DNA of 64,000 nt from Peribacillus butanolivorans (GCF_001273755.1 NZ_LGYA01000001.1:3619840-3683839); one strand, 5' to 3'; shown: positions 38,575 through 47,806, counted from the stretch's first letter. Notes: generated by a model not told the origin, from the letters alone. Program-made: numbers and translations.

Positions 38575-38682
38575 TCCTTAAATGTCTCAGACTCGCCAAT
38601 CACAGGCGTCTTGTCAAAAAGACAAAAGCTTAAGACCTGTTGTTGAGCGGTTGTAGCACGGGTGCTACAAACATAACATTAA
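38575..38682 (-). promoter_or_regulatory. Ribosomal protein L21 leader RNA
   Basis: The ~110-nt leader between the promoter and rplU has a strong hairpin, TTTGTAGCACCC/GGGTGCTACAA type (GTAGCAC-ccgt-GTGCTAC), then GTCTTTTTGAC and GCCTGTGATTGGC hairpins, and ends GTCTGAGACAT before the ribosome-binding site. Position and the paired elements fit the L21 leader of Firmicutes; the fold was judged by eye. Confidence 0.75.
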
Positions 38683-38683
38683 A

Positions 38684-38713
38684 ATCCTATCATGAAACCG
38701 GAAGAGCTGTCAA
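38684..38713 (-). promoter_or_regulatory. Sigma-A promoter of rplU-prp-rpmA
   Basis: Minus-strand TTGACA (38708-38713), 18-nt spacer, TAGGAT (38684-38689). The start lands just before the leader hairpins. Confidence 0.65.
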
Positions 38714-38737
38714 TATATTTGTAAGAATTCTCGTCCA

Positions 38738-40207
38738 TCACTTGAAAGCTCGCTCGATTTCCTGAATGCTCCCGAAGCGCTTAATAGAATACGTATTAAT
38801 AGAACCGGAGACAAATGAAAGAAATAACTTTTTAGAAATCAATTCTTCCAATGTCGGCCTATATGATTCATTTTCACCTAGCAACACGTCTGCCACCGCT
38901 TTGCTTACTTCCACCCAGACCGCTTCATCATCCGCTTTGCGATGTTCCAGCAATTCACGCTCCAACCGGAAGGCCACTGTTTCAGCACTCTCAACTTTCC
39001 CGCTTCCGCTGCATACAGGACAAGGTATCGTCAATATTTCGCTAAGTGACGGTGAGGTTCTCTTTCTCGTCACCTGTAAGATGCCTAGTTCTGTAAAGCC
39101 AATAACCTGGACGCGCATCTCATCCCTCGCTACTTCCTTTTTGACAATGTCGATAATTTCAAGCTTATGCTGTGGCTTCTCCATATTGATGAAATCTATT
39201 AGGATAATCCCGCTAATATTTCTCAATCTCAGTTGACGGGCAACTTCTTTCGCTGCCGCCTGATTCACTGCAAACAGCGTTGCTTCCTTTTCCACTTTAC
39301 CAGTGAACTTACCCGAATTGACGTCAATTACAGTGAACGCTTCCGTTTCTTCAAAAATTAAATAGCCTCCGTTATCGAGCCAGACTATTTTCTTCATCAC
39401 TTTCTCAACTTGCCCATCCACATTCCGTTCAGAAAAAATGTTTTTCGGACCCGTTTCATAGGATAATATCCATTCCTTATCATTTTCCTGTATCCATTTT
39501 TTCAACTCTTGATATGCCTCGAAATCATCGATAGAAAGTTCCCCTGAACCCGTTCTCGACATTTCAGAGATAATCATCTCTAAGAAATTATCTCTCTCAT
39601 AGAGGAGAGCTGGAGCCTTTAGAGAGGCTGCCTTCAGTTCAAGATTTTTATAGAGCTGACGCAATGAAGATAACCTGTTCAAAAAAACAGTTTCGCTTTC
39701 ATTCTCCATCGATGTGCGGACAATCAACCCCTCATTAGGCTGTTTAAACTGTACAGCCGTTTCCCGCCACTGTTTTTGCATGTGCTCGTTTTTGAATTTC
39801 TTAGAAACGCCAACATAATCTATTCCATGTATGTAAACGAGGGAATCTGTTGAAAACTCGATCAACCCTGTCAATTTTGCTCCTTTTTTACCGGTTTCAT
39901 CCCTAGTCACCTGAACTAGCAGCTTTTCTCCTTGGCGGACGTATTGACCAATTGCCGCTTTTCCGTCTCGTTTTGTCAGTTGGAAAGACGGAATTTCGTC
40001 ACGATGCAAAAAGCCATTCTTGTCTACTCCATAATCAATAAAGACTGCATCCATACCCGGCAATACCTTTGTTACTTTCCCAAGATAAATATTACCGACC
40101 GTACTGCATTGGTGAGGCGGCATGATTTCAATTTTACGTAGCACATCATTCTCCAGCACAGCCACTCTTTTTTCGCGCGAAGATAGGTTAGCGATCATCT
40201 TTTTCAT
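38738..40207 (-). CDS. rng: Ribonuclease E/G family endoribonuclease
   Basis: Single-strand RNA endonuclease used in rRNA maturation and mRNA decay. About 489 aa. An S1 RNA-binding domain (~30-115, GNIYLGKVTKVLPGMDAVFIDYG) is followed by the catalytic domain with FEETEAFTVIDVNSGKFTG and IILIDFINM (acidic metal-binding residues). A zinc-link motif CPVCSGSGK lies near residue 395. It lacks the long C-terminal scaffold of E. coli RNase E, so it is RNase G-like. I use the ATG of MKKMIANL. B. subtilis has no RNase E/G gene, so this marks a different Bacillus lineage. Confidence 0.93.
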   Translation of the reverse strand: MKKMIANLSSREKRVAVLENDVLRKIEIMPPHQCSTVGNIYLGKVTKVLPGMDAVFIDYGVDKNGFLHRDEIPSFQLTKRDGKAAIGQYVRQGEKLLVQVTRDETGKKGAKLTGLIEFSTDSLVYIHGIDYVGVSKKFKNEHMQKQWRETAVQFKQPNEGLIVRTSMENESETVFLNRLSSLRQLYKNLELKAASLKAPALLYERDNFLEMIISEMSRTGSGELSIDDFEAYQELKKWIQENDKEWILSYETGPKNIFSERNVDGQVEKVMKKIVWLDNGGYLIFEETEAFTVIDVNSGKFTGKVEKEATLFAVNQAAAKEVARQLRLRNISGIILIDFINMEKPQHKLEIIDIVKKEVARDEMRVQVIGFTELGILQVTRKRTSPSLSEILTIPCPVCSGSGKVESAETVAFRLERELLEHRKADDEAVWVEVSKAVADVLLGENESYRPTLEELISKKLFLSFVSGSINTYSIKRFGSIQEIERAFK

Positions 40208-40249
40208 TAAAAAAAATCCTCTCCTCAATTTGAAGAAAGGATATCATAT

Positions 40250-41116
40250 TTAATAAGAATATAATAGGTCACCTATTTTCCCATTTGTCATTTTCTCTGA
40301 AAAATAGGCATGGAGGATTTCCGTTTCATCCAACGAACCACTCTCTTTGCCGTTTTTCATAATGATAACGGGGTGCTTACAGCCGCGTTGAAACATTTCC
40401 AGCACCTTATAAATCGGTTCTTGGGAATCCACCATAATCGGCTTTAGTTTCGCCAAATCGTTTGTATGACCATAATGACGCTGTAAAAGAAAGCGGATAA
40501 AAGCGTAATACCGCTGCCGCCATTCCATGACAAGTGACAGACTAATAAACAAGATGATCAGCCAGATATTCAAGTTAAGTGGTTCAAGAATGAGCCAAGT
40601 TAAAAAAGCCAGAAGTGCGAATGCAGCAGAAAAATAGAGCGTATATTTCTGTGCTTCAAGAAAGGTGCAGTAAAGAGATACACCAATGAATAAAAGCCTC
40701 CCTCCGTCCAAAGGCCAAATTGGCAACAAATTAAAAACCAACAACATAAGATTCATATATAAGAAAGGCTGATACAGCTCATAGGAAATAAAGGAAAGGG
40801 AATAGAGCAAAAAAGCCGCTCCGATGAGCCAAACATGTTGAAGCGGACCGGCAAGCACGACGGCCAAATCCTCCTTCAAACTTTTATTTCCATACTCCTC
40901 AGTCTCGACCGCCCCTCCAAAAGGAAGCAGATGGATTGACTTAATTCGCCATTTAAAGTGCTGAGCACAGGTTGCATGCCCCATCTCATGAATAAAAACG
41001 ATGAGTAACAACATCATCATTTCAACGAAATGGGCCGTAAGGATGGCGATTCCAATGACGAACCACAGTGTCGGATGTACTCTGATTTTAAATAGTAATT
41101 TTCCATACTCACTCAA
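40250..41116 (-). CDS. spoIVFB: Intramembrane metalloprotease SpoIVFB
   Basis: Site-2-type protease in the outer forespore membrane that removes the pro-peptide of sigma-K. The 288-aa protein has the zinc motif FIHEMGH (His43, Glu44, His47) and the third ligand Asp137 in NLLPIWPLDGGR. About six membrane helices are followed by a C-terminal CBS-like domain (~220-288). The residue numbers agree with those of B. subtilis. It overlaps the end of spoIVFA by 8 nt, and SpoIVFA holds it inactive until the forespore signal arrives. Confidence 0.95.
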   Translation of the reverse strand: MSEYGKLLFKIRVHPTLWFVIGIAILTAHFVEMMMLLLIVFIHEMGHATCAQHFKWRIKSIHLLPFGGAVETEEYGNKSLKEDLAVVLAGPLQHVWLIGAAFLLYSLSFISYELYQPFLYMNLMLLVFNLLPIWPLDGGRLLFIGVSLYCTFLEAQKYTLYFSAAFALLAFLTWLILEPLNLNIWLIILFISLSLVMEWRQRYYAFIRFLLQRHYGHTNDLAKLKPIMVDSQEPIYKVLEMFQRGCKHPVIIMKNGKESGSLDETEILHAYFSEKMTNGKIGDLLYSY

Positions 41117-41858
41117 AGGATATCACCTTTTTAGGATCGATGAAGGCGTCATTTTCTTTTATTGCTAAATAAAACCTGCCCTTGGAACCGTCTTCACTTA
41201 CTGTAACCTGTCCGACTTCGTTCCCTTTCTTAACAAACTCATAAAGTTTCACATCAATCTTTTCTAGTTGCCCATACCAGGATTCACTTTTGTTAGCATG
41301 CTGAATAACAACCGTCTTTCCAATCCCCTCCTTTTCACCGGCAAAAATGACCACCCCTTCATTGATCGATTCAACCTTAGACCCTTTGCTTGTTTCCAAA
41401 ATGATTCCCTCGCCGTTTGTCTCAAAGGTTTGGGTAATCTTCGCAGAGGCAGGCATCGCATAGCCTTCACCCGAATCGACTGTTTCTTTCCCAGATTCAG
41501 TCGGTAAAAAAGCGATAGGTTTACCAAACGCACTTTCATACCAATTGGAAATCGAAGCAAACTGAAATTCCTGCTTCATGTTTTCCGTGACAAAACTCCT
41601 TGCAGAATCCAGCCGCGTTGAAGGATGCTTAAACATCACCGCAATAATAAGAAATAGACATACACTGGCCAAGATTTTAAAAAAGAAATATTCTTTCTTA
41701 AAGAGCGGATGATCTTTCTCGGAATACCCATTAAATGAATCAAAACCATACGGTTCCTCATTATTGATCTCCGTCCAACTACCATTTCCTGCTGGTTTAT
41801 CATTAAACTTCCGTCTCTTGGCGATACGATTGCGGATATCTTTCCTGCGATCATCCAT
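41109..41858 (-). CDS. spoIVFA: SpoIVFA, regulator of the SpoIVFB protease
   Basis: Membrane protein that anchors and restrains SpoIVFB and is itself cut by SpoIVB. The 249-aa protein has a charged N-terminal cytoplasmic part, one membrane helix (~55-75) and a C-terminal M23-like domain (~150-249: GEGIILETSKGSKVESINEGVVIFAG). The zinc ligands of true M23 peptidases are not conserved, so it is a pseudo-enzyme. First gene of the spoIVF operon, behind a sigma-E-type promoter. Confidence 0.92.
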   Translation of the reverse strand: MDDRRKDIRNRIAKRRKFNDKPAGNGSWTEINNEEPYGFDSFNGYSEKDHPLFKKEYFFFKILASVCLFLIIAVMFKHPSTRLDSARSFVTENMKQEFQFASISNWYESAFGKPIAFLPTESGKETVDSGEGYAMPASAKITQTFETNGEGIILETSKGSKVESINEGVVIFAGEKEGIGKTVVIQHANKSESWYGQLEKIDVKLYEFVKKGNEVGQVTVSEDGSKGRFYLAIKENDAFIDPKKVISFE

Positions 41859-41898
41859 TCTAAATCCACCCCCTGCTCATGTCAAAGCGCTATATTAC

Positions 41899-41928
41899 AA
41901 CGTATGAGCAACTTGTCCAGACTATGAC
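41899..41928 (-). promoter_or_regulatory. Sigma-E promoter of spoIVFA-spoIVFB
   Basis: On the minus strand GTCATA (41923-41928), 16-nt spacer, CATACGTT (41899-41906). Both elements and the spacing fit mother-cell sigma-E promoters, and the spoIVF operon is sigma-E controlled in B. subtilis. Confidence 0.75.
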
Positions 41929-42071
41929 GGAGAAAAGATTTTCTTTCTAAACACCTCTGGATTTTTCATTCTAAAATAAATTTTGGAACAACAATTTAAT
42001 TGAAAACCATGAGTTTTGATGTATTTTATGCTTTGATTTAGAAAATGAAATCATTGAGAAAAAAAATCCAA

Positions 42072-42101
42072 TTGATATTGTTCTTCTTAATTTGTTATAA
42101 T
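42072..42101 (+). promoter_or_regulatory. Sigma-A promoter of the S1-domain gene
   Basis: TTGATA (42072-42077), 18-nt spacer, TATAAT (42096-42101). A near-consensus vegetative promoter 39 nt before the start codon. Confidence 0.8.
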
Positions 42102-42139
42102 GAAGTTGTTTTAACATTATTGAGGGGGAACATTTTTTT

Positions 42140-42583
42140 ATGTCAATCGAAATAGGCAGCAAAGTACAAGGTAAAGTAACAGGTATCACTAATTTTGGAG
42201 CATTCGTAGAATTACCAGGAGGCTCAACAGGTCTTGTGCATATCAGTGAGGTAGCGGATAGCTATGTAAAAGACGTTAATGACCATCTTAAAGTAGGCGA
42301 CCAAATTGAAGTAAAAGTGATTAGTGAGAAAGACGGAAAAACTGCCTTGTCCATCAAAAAGGCTATAGATAAACCCGAAGGGCAAACCTCTTCTTATACT
42401 AAACGCCCACCACGCCAAGGGGATAGCCGTTCAAAAGACTTTCGTTCAAAAGGTAATTTCCAACCAAAGGAAAATTTCGAAGATAAAATGGTTCGCTTTT
42501 TAAAGACTAGTGAAGAAAATTTATCTACTCTTAAACGTAGCACCGAATCAAAACGTGGCGGTAGAGGCGGAAGACGCGGATAA
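42140..42583 (+). CDS. S1-domain RNA-binding protein, YabR-like
   Basis: A 147-aa protein. An S1 domain fills residues 1-75 (GSKVQGKVTGITNFGAFVEL, GLVHISEVADSYVKDV, LKVGDQIEVKVI). A basic linker follows, with a C-terminal ENFEDKMVRFLKTSEENLS block and the Arg/Gly tail RGGRGGRRG, which also favours RNA. This architecture and tail are those of B. subtilis YabR, a gene normally found after divIC rather than here. It has its own strong promoter, GAGGGGG site and terminator, on the opposite strand between spoIVFA and minD. It may be a second copy or a relocated gene. Exact role unknown. Confidence 0.88.
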   Translation: MSIEIGSKVQGKVTGITNFGAFVELPGGSTGLVHISEVADSYVKDVNDHLKVGDQIEVKVISEKDGKTALSIKKAIDKPEGQTSSYTKRPPRQGDSRSKDFRSKGNFQPKENFEDKMVRFLKTSEENLSTLKRSTESKRGGRGGRRG

Positions 42584-42616
42584 CCTGTCACATTTATTAA
42601 TACTTAATCAACACAT

Positions 42617-42653
42617 AAAAAAGGCAAGCCAAGATAGATGGCTTGCCTTTTTT
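42617..42653. terminator. Terminator of the S1-domain gene
   Basis: AAAGGCAAGCCA-agataga-TGGCTTGCCTTT with T and A on the two flanks; works on the plus strand and possibly on both. Confidence 0.9.
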
Positions 42654-42696
42654 ATATAATTCTAACTCTCCATCCTTATAGCTGCGATAGGATAAA

Positions 42697-42732
42697 AAAA
42701 AAAGCGAGGGCATTGAATGCACTCACTTCATA
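42697..42732 (-). terminator. Terminator after minD
   Basis: On the minus strand GTGAGTGCATT-c-AATGCCCTCGC (one mismatch) is followed by eight T. Confidence 0.6.
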
Positions 42733-42747
42733 ATTTATGATTCAAAT

Positions 42748-43551
42748 TTACCGCACGCTAAAGAATTTTTTCAATTTTGACATAAAACCTTTTGGTTCGA
42801 CGCCAATCGGAGTCAAGGGCACAGATTCACCAAGAATCCTTCGGGCAATGTTCCTATAGGCAAGCGAGACTCTATTGTCCGGATTATAGGCAATGGGTTC
42901 CTTTTTATTAGCTGCTACAATGACCTGGTCATCATCAGGAATGACGCCGATCAAATCAATTTTAAGAAAATCGGTTACTCCATCGATATCCATTTCCTCA
43001 TCTTCATGAAGTAAATGGCCGCGTATCCGGTTGATAATCAATTGAGGCGGTTCAATCTGCTCTTCTTTTTCGAGCAGACCAATAATACGGTCCGCATCCC
43101 TGACAGCCGGTCTTTCGGCAGTCGTCACGATAATTGCTTTGTCAGCACCAGCTATGGCATTCCTAAAGCCCTGCTCAATACCTGCAGGACAGTCAATGAG
43201 GATATAATCATAGTCGGGTTTCATATCACTAATGAGTTTCCTCATCTGCTCTTCGTTTACCGCTGATTTATCACTATTTTGTGGAGCCGGAAGCAAATAA
43301 AGCAGATCCTCGAAATGCTTATCTTTAATAAGCGCTTGATGTATTTTGCAGCGCCCTTCGACCACATCGACCAAATCGTAGATGATTCGATTTTCCAAAC
43401 CCATAATCACATCTAAGTTCCGAAGACCAATATCCGTATCAATCAAACAAACCTTTTTACCTAGAAGAGCTAACGATGTTCCTAAGTTGGCGGAGGTGGT
43501 TGTTTTTCCGACACCACCTTTACCAGATGTAATAACTATTGCCTCTCCCAC
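42748..43551 (-). CDS. minD: Septum site-determining ATPase MinD
   Basis: Membrane-bound ATPase that carries MinC to block division at the poles. The 267-aa protein has the deviant Walker A motif SGKGGVGKTTTSANLG (~8-23), a Walker B region LIDCPAGIEQGF (~117-128), and a C-terminal amphipathic membrane-targeting helix (MSKLKKFFSVR). It lies 2 nt after minC. Its place downstream of mreBCD is the same as in B. subtilis. Confidence 0.98.
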   Translation of the reverse strand: MGEAIVITSGKGGVGKTTTSANLGTSLALLGKKVCLIDTDIGLRNLDVIMGLENRIIYDLVDVVEGRCKIHQALIKDKHFEDLLYLLPAPQNSDKSAVNEEQMRKLISDMKPDYDYILIDCPAGIEQGFRNAIAGADKAIIVTTAERPAVRDADRIIGLLEKEEQIEPPQLIINRIRGHLLHEDEEMDIDGVTDFLKIDLIGVIPDDDQVIVAANKKEPIAYNPDNRVSLAYRNIARRILGESVPLTPIGVEPKGFMSKLKKFFSVR

Positions 43552-43553
43552 GA

Positions 43554-44237
43554 TTAGAGACCCCCTTCTAATCTATTTAAATTAGGTCTATATTTCTTTA
43601 AAACTTGCAGCTTTTCTATTATTATATTTTCTTCTTCGTCCATGAAGGCACATTCCAAGTCATGCCCCCATTTCGTATATTGGTCAGGAGATAAATTCAC
43701 TTGTCCAGCAATACGCAACTGAGCGGGTTTCATAACAGAGGCTGCAATAATAGCCTCATTATTCCCCTTATATCCGGCATGGGCTATCCCTTTTAACTGT
43801 CCCATAATATATATGTTACCACCCGCACGTACCGTTCCGTCCGGATTAACATCTCCAATTAGCAGTAGATCGCCGGGAACTTCAAACACCTGTCCCGATC
43901 TTATCACCTTGGTAACAGTTGTCACTTGGTTTTCATCTTTCCAGCGTTTCGCTTCATCCTTTGTCAGGACATTCGAAAGCATCTCGTCAACGAAAAGTTT
44001 CTTCTTTTTATGGATAACCTCTTTAATCTTTTCCACTTGTTCATCATCTAGATAGCGGTTCCCTGTATGTACTTTTACGGAAATAGACGGGTCATTTTCT
44101 TGAAACTGATAGTTTGCCGAAAGCTTCGCTTCTAACTCTTTCAATAATTCGGAAAATGAGCAAGAATCATCGAGATGAAGCATAAACCCGTCTTTTGTTC
44201 CCTTAATCATAACATTTTGCTGAATTCTTTTATTCAT
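43554..44237 (-). CDS. minC: Septum site-determining protein MinC
   Basis: Inhibitor of FtsZ ring assembly, positioned by MinD. The 227-aa protein has an N-terminal domain (~1-100) that acts on FtsZ and a C-terminal beta-helix (~105-220: GDLLLIGDVNPDGTVRAGGN, IMGQLKGIAHAGYKGNNEA) for dimerisation and MinD binding. First gene of the minC-minD pair; a ~115-nt gap separates it from mreD. Confidence 0.96.
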   Translation of the reverse strand: MNKRIQQNVMIKGTKDGFMLHLDDSCSFSELLKELEAKLSANYQFQENDPSISVKVHTGNRYLDDEQVEKIKEVIHKKKKLFVDEMLSNVLTKDEAKRWKDENQVTTVTKVIRSGQVFEVPGDLLLIGDVNPDGTVRAGGNIYIMGQLKGIAHAGYKGNNEAIIAASVMKPAQLRIAGQVNLSPDQYTKWGHDLECAFMDEEENIIIEKLQVLKKYRPNLNRLEGGL

Positions 44238-44352
44238 GACGTTTGTTTCACCTCAATGAAATATAATTCGACATAGGAAAACAAATTTCCTTTTTCTACT
44301 TACATGGAAAAGTGAAAATACATTTTTAACCTACTATTAGAACACAGAAACG

Positions 44353-44871
44353 TTATTCTAATTCTCCTTGCAAATCAAGCATTTCGATAATTCTCTTTAA
44401 TGGATAGCAACTAATAATAATAAATACGAGGTTCAATAATAATGTCGGGACGAATCTCCGGTCCATATATTCCGCAAATCCCATATCTGCAAAAGATAGG
44501 ATGATATTCATTTGAAAAATAACGACCTCTAAAACTGCCGTAAACAAGAGAGCCACAAGGCAGGAAATAAGTATATTATTTTGCAAGATTTTCATGCATT
44601 TTGAAATCAAATACGCAAGAAAAGGGATAAGTAACATGTAAACCCCTAAAATTTCTGTATATACGGCATCATATGTTAACCCAAGAATTGCTCCATAAAG
44701 CATCCCTATTTTTCTAGATCCGAACATAGTCAGAAAAAAAACAAAAATCATAATAAACCGAGGAACTAGGATTTTATCAGCGCCAAATACATCACTTGCA
44801 AATAACTGGGCAAAGATGCTTTCAAAAACAAAAAAAAGCAAGGCTATAAAAGAAAGGATGAAATGTTTCAC
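44353..44871 (-). CDS. mreD: Rod shape-determining protein MreD
   Basis: Membrane component of the elongasome that works with MreB, MreC and RodA in lateral wall synthesis. The 172-aa protein has about five or six membrane helices with few charged residues, the usual MreD pattern. Its start overlaps the end of mreC by 4 nt. Identification relies on hydropathy, length and the mreB-C-D order. Confidence 0.93.
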   Translation of the reverse strand: MKHFILSFIALLFFVFESIFAQLFASDVFGADKILVPRFIMIFVFFLTMFGSRKIGMLYGAILGLTYDAVYTEILGVYMLLIPFLAYLISKCMKILQNNILISCLVALLFTAVLEVVIFQMNIILSFADMGFAEYMDRRFVPTLLLNLVFIIISCYPLKRIIEMLDLQGELE

Positions 44872-45740
44872 TTAACTTCATCCTCCCCATCCATCTCATC
44901 TTCTACGCCGCCAACTTCACGTTTGACGACCATTACATTATTAATATCATAAAAATCCGTCGATGGTTCAATATAAGCGGTTTGGTTCAATCCATATTGA
45001 TCCACTTTAACATCGACCACTTTTCCGATTGGCAGACCTTTCGGGAAGATCCCTCCATAACCAGAAGTAATGACCAATGAATTTTTCTTGATTTTTTTAT
45101 CATAAGGAATCCGTTTCATTAATAAAAGATTCTTTTCATCATCGAACCCTTCAATCAAACCAAATGCTTTATCTTTGCCTTGAATGATTGCAGAGACGCG
45201 GTTAGCTTTGTCGATTGAGCTTAAAAGTTGAACAGAAGCAGTGAAATCAGTGGCTACTTTTACCTTACCAACTAAACCAGTGGATGTAATGACAGCCATA
45301 TTTTTTTCTACTCCATTACGCTTTCCTTTATTAATCGTAAGCATTTCATGCCAGCGTTCAGGATTACGCCCTATAACCGTCGCCTGAATTGGCGAATACT
45401 TCCGCAGATCGTCTTCCTTACCGAGGTTATCACGAAGTTCTTCATTTTCCTCTTTTAAATCTTGCACCTGGGTTTTCAATAAAACATATTCATCCAAACG
45501 GGCTTTCAACTTTTTGTTTTCATCGTATGTATGTTGAAGTTCTTTTAAGTCCCCTACAAACCCCGTTATACCCGATACAGGCTTATTAAACACATTTCCG
45601 ACCCAGCCTGTTGTATCCTTTAAGAATTTCTCGGGCCAAGTTAACTCTTCTCTCTCTCTTAATGAAAAACCGATCAATGCCACGAGAACGATAATGCTAA
45701 CGAGCAAGAGAAGGAGTTTTTTATTAAAAAACTGTGGCAT
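44868..45740 (-). CDS. mreC: Rod shape-determining protein MreC
   Basis: Bitopic scaffold that links the cytoplasmic MreB filament to wall synthases outside. The 290-aa protein has an N-terminal membrane helix (~8-26), a coiled coil (~68-105: QHTYDENKKLKARLDEYVLL) and the periplasmic-side beta domain (~115-270, with TINKGKRNGVEKNMAVIT and TSGYGGIFPKGLPIG). The acidic tail is poorly conserved. It follows mreB after a hairpin that may lower read-through. Confidence 0.95.
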   Translation of the reverse strand: MPQFFNKKLLLLLVSIIVLVALIGFSLREREELTWPEKFLKDTTGWVGNVFNKPVSGITGFVGDLKELQHTYDENKKLKARLDEYVLLKTQVQDLKEENEELRDNLGKEDDLRKYSPIQATVIGRNPERWHEMLTINKGKRNGVEKNMAVITSTGLVGKVKVATDFTASVQLLSSIDKANRVSAIIQGKDKAFGLIEGFDDEKNLLLMKRIPYDKKIKKNSLVITSGYGGIFPKGLPIGKVVDVKVDQYGLNQTAYIEPSTDFYDINNVMVVKREVGGVEDEMDGEDEVK

Positions 45741-45835
45741 GATGATTGCACCTCTATTTTTAATTTACTCAATTGTAATGATTAACACATTAATAACAGC
45801 TAGCCATCAAATGTTTATAGACAGCTTAAAGAAAA

Positions 45836-45887
45836 AGCAAAGCCGGCTCAAAATTGCAACCTTTTGTTGAGCCGGCCCTATTTGAGA
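45836..45887 (-). terminator. Hairpin between mreB and mreC
   Basis: On the minus strand GCCGGCTCAA and TTGAGCCGGC form a 10-bp stem followed by TTTGCTTTTT. Lying after mreB, it ends the mreB transcript or attenuates transcription into it from upstream; mreC lies upstream of it on... the minus strand order is mreB, then this hairpin, then mreC, so it separates the two. Confidence 0.7.
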
Positions 45888-45904
45888 AGTAATGCTTGTA
45901 ATGC

Positions 45905-46924
45905 TTATCTTGAATCTCTTGATTTAGTCTTGAACAAATGAATGTGGTCCAATGCTTTACCAGTTCCGATTGCAACACAATCAAGCGGATTTTCAGCAAT
46001 GATTACTGGCATTTGCGTTTCTTCACTGATGACTTTATCCAAATTGCGCAGCAAAGCACCGCCGCCTGTTAGTACAATACCTCTGTCCATAATGTCAGCT
46101 GCAAGTTCAGGTGGTGTTTTTTCTAAAGTGTTTTTCACTGAATCTACAATCGCAGAAACTGTATCACTTAATGCTTTAGAGATTTCCTCAGCTGTAATTT
46201 CGATCGTTTTTGGTAATCCAGTCAAAAGGTCACGGCCGCGAATTTCCATATTTTCAATACCTTCCGTGTCACCTGCAGAACCAATTTCCATCTTAATCGC
46301 TTCAGAAGTACGTTCACCGATCATTAGATTGTAGTTCTTACGAATGTAAACGATAATGGCATCATCCATCTCGTCACCAGCAATGCGAATTGATTGGCTT
46401 GTTACAATTCCACCAAGGGAAATAATCGCTACTTCCGTTGTTCCCCCGCCAATATCAACGACCATGCTGCCTGTAGGTTCCCAAACAGGAAGATCAGCTC
46501 CGATAGCTGCTGCAAACGGTTCTTCAATTGGATAGGCATCACGAGCTCCAGCTTGTCTAGCTGCATCGATAACTGCACGCTGTTCAACTGCTGTAATTCC
46601 AGAAGGCACACAAATCATGACATACGGTTTGTTACCGAATACGCCCTTTTTTTGAGCTTCTTTCATATAATACTTCATCATTGTAGCCGTTGTTTCATAA
46701 TCGGCAATAACTCCGTCCTTCATCGGGCGAAGGGCAACCACGTTTCCAGGTGTACGACCGATCATGTTTTTCGCATCATTTCCGACTGCGACAATCTGTT
46801 TTGTATCTGTTTGCACAGCAACAACAGATGGTTCACGTACGGCAATTCCTTTTCCTTTTACATAAACAAGCGTATTAGCTGTTCCTAAATCAATTCCTAT
46901 ATCTCTAGCGCCAATTCCAAACAT
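45905..46924 (-). CDS. mreB: Rod shape-determining protein MreB (bacterial actin)
   Basis: Actin-like ATPase forming membrane filaments that guide side-wall synthesis. The 339-aa protein shows the phosphate-binding segments [14 protein letters not shown] (~9-22) and [14 protein letters not shown] (~160), plus the adenosine motif [14 protein letters not shown] (~285). The length and sequence are those of the mreBCD-linked MreB rather than Mbl or MreBH. It lies ~150 nt after radC and is followed by a hairpin before mreC. Confidence 0.97.
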   Translation of the reverse strand: MFGIGARDIGIDLGTANTLVYVKGKGIAVREPSVVAVQTDTKQIVAVGNDAKNMIGRTPGNVVALRPMKDGVIADYETTATMMKYYMKEAQKKGVFGNKPYVMICVPSGITAVEQRAVIDAARQAGARDAYPIEEPFAAAIGADLPVWEPTGSMVVDIGGGTTEVAIISLGGIVTSQSIRIAGDEMDDAIIVYIRKNYNLMIGERTSEAIKMEIGSAGDTEGIENMEIRGRDLLTGLPKTIEITAEEISKALSDTVSAIVDSVKNTLEKTPPELAADIMDRGIVLTGGGALLRNLDKVISEETQMPVIIAENPLDCVAIGTGKALDHIHLFKTKSRDSR

Positions 46925-47071
46925 TATGGTATCTCCCTTTCGTAAACAAAAATCCTTTTTATAAGTTCAAATAATAATTTGTCGTTTTTTGACAATAAGA
47001 GTTTTGAAAAAGTTTCCTCTTTTAAAAATCATAAACAATATTATATCGTATCATCAAAAATTTTGATAGTG

Positions 47072-47767
47072 TCATAAATAACCTTTTTCCTTCAAACTAA
47101 CATATTTGTGCTCCCCAATAATGATATGATCCAATACTTCAATCCCAATTATTTTACCACATTCGACTAATCTTTTCGTTACTTCAATATCTTCTCTGCT
47201 GGGAGACGGGTCTCCGGAGGGGTGGTTATGAAGACAGATGATAGAGGCAGCAGACCTTCTGAAAGCTTCTTTGAAGACCTCACGCGGATGCACAATCGAA
47301 GCATTGAGACTGCCGATGAAGACTGTCGTTTTATGAAGCACTTGATTTTTCGTATTTAAATAGAGACAGACGAAATGTTCTTGTGTCAAAAAACGCATTT
47401 CTTCCATGCAATAATTGGCACCATCTTCAGGAGAGCGGATCACATAGCGGTCTGGATCATTTAATTTTTGAATTCTCCTGCCAAGTTCGACCGAGGCTAA
47501 AATTTGAATCGCTTTCGCTTCACCAATCCCTTTAATCCCGGTCATTTCTTCGACAGAGGCTTCTTTTAACAGACGCAGACCCTCGAAAGATTTGATGAGA
47601 CGACTAGAAAGCTGAAGGACAGATTCTTCCTTTGTTCCAGTCCTCAACAGCAGAGCAAGCAATTCTTGATTGGAGAGGCTTTGCGGCCCGTCTTGCAGGA
47701 ATCTTTCGCGAGGCATCTCTTCTTTCGGGTAATCCCGCATTTGCATTTTTTCACTCAAAGCATCCAC
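47072..47767 (-). CDS. radC: RadC family JAB-domain protein
   Basis: A 231-aa protein with an N-terminal helix-hairpin-helix part (~50-85: EEMTGIKGIGEAKAIQILAS) and a C-terminal MPN/JAB metal-binding domain. The metal ligands are in HNHPSGDPSPSREDIEVT (~180-197), and a conserved Glu is in the VHPREVFKEAF region. Originally linked to DNA repair, its real activity is unclear. It lies between maf and mreB, its usual place in Bacillus (ysxA). Confidence 0.95.
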   Translation of the reverse strand: MDALSEKMQMRDYPKEEMPRERFLQDGPQSLSNQELLALLLRTGTKEESVLQLSSRLIKSFEGLRLLKEASVEEMTGIKGIGEAKAIQILASVELGRRIQKLNDPDRYVIRSPEDGANYCMEEMRFLTQEHFVCLYLNTKNQVLHKTTVFIGSLNASIVHPREVFKEAFRRSAASIICLHNHPSGDPSPSREDIEVTKRLVECGKIIGIEVLDHIIIGEHKYVSLKEKGYL

Positions 47768-47806
47768 CCTTCCTTATAAAAGGGAGAGGGCCAGAGGAGA
47801 AATCTA

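Noticed and set aside
38766..39236. 156-aa plus-strand frame
   Set aside because: Antisense to the rng coding sequence; Ser/Thr-rich shadow with no start signal.
46394..46888. 164-aa plus-strand frame rich in Cys and His
   Set aside because: It is the exact antisense shadow of mreB, whose product is unmistakable.
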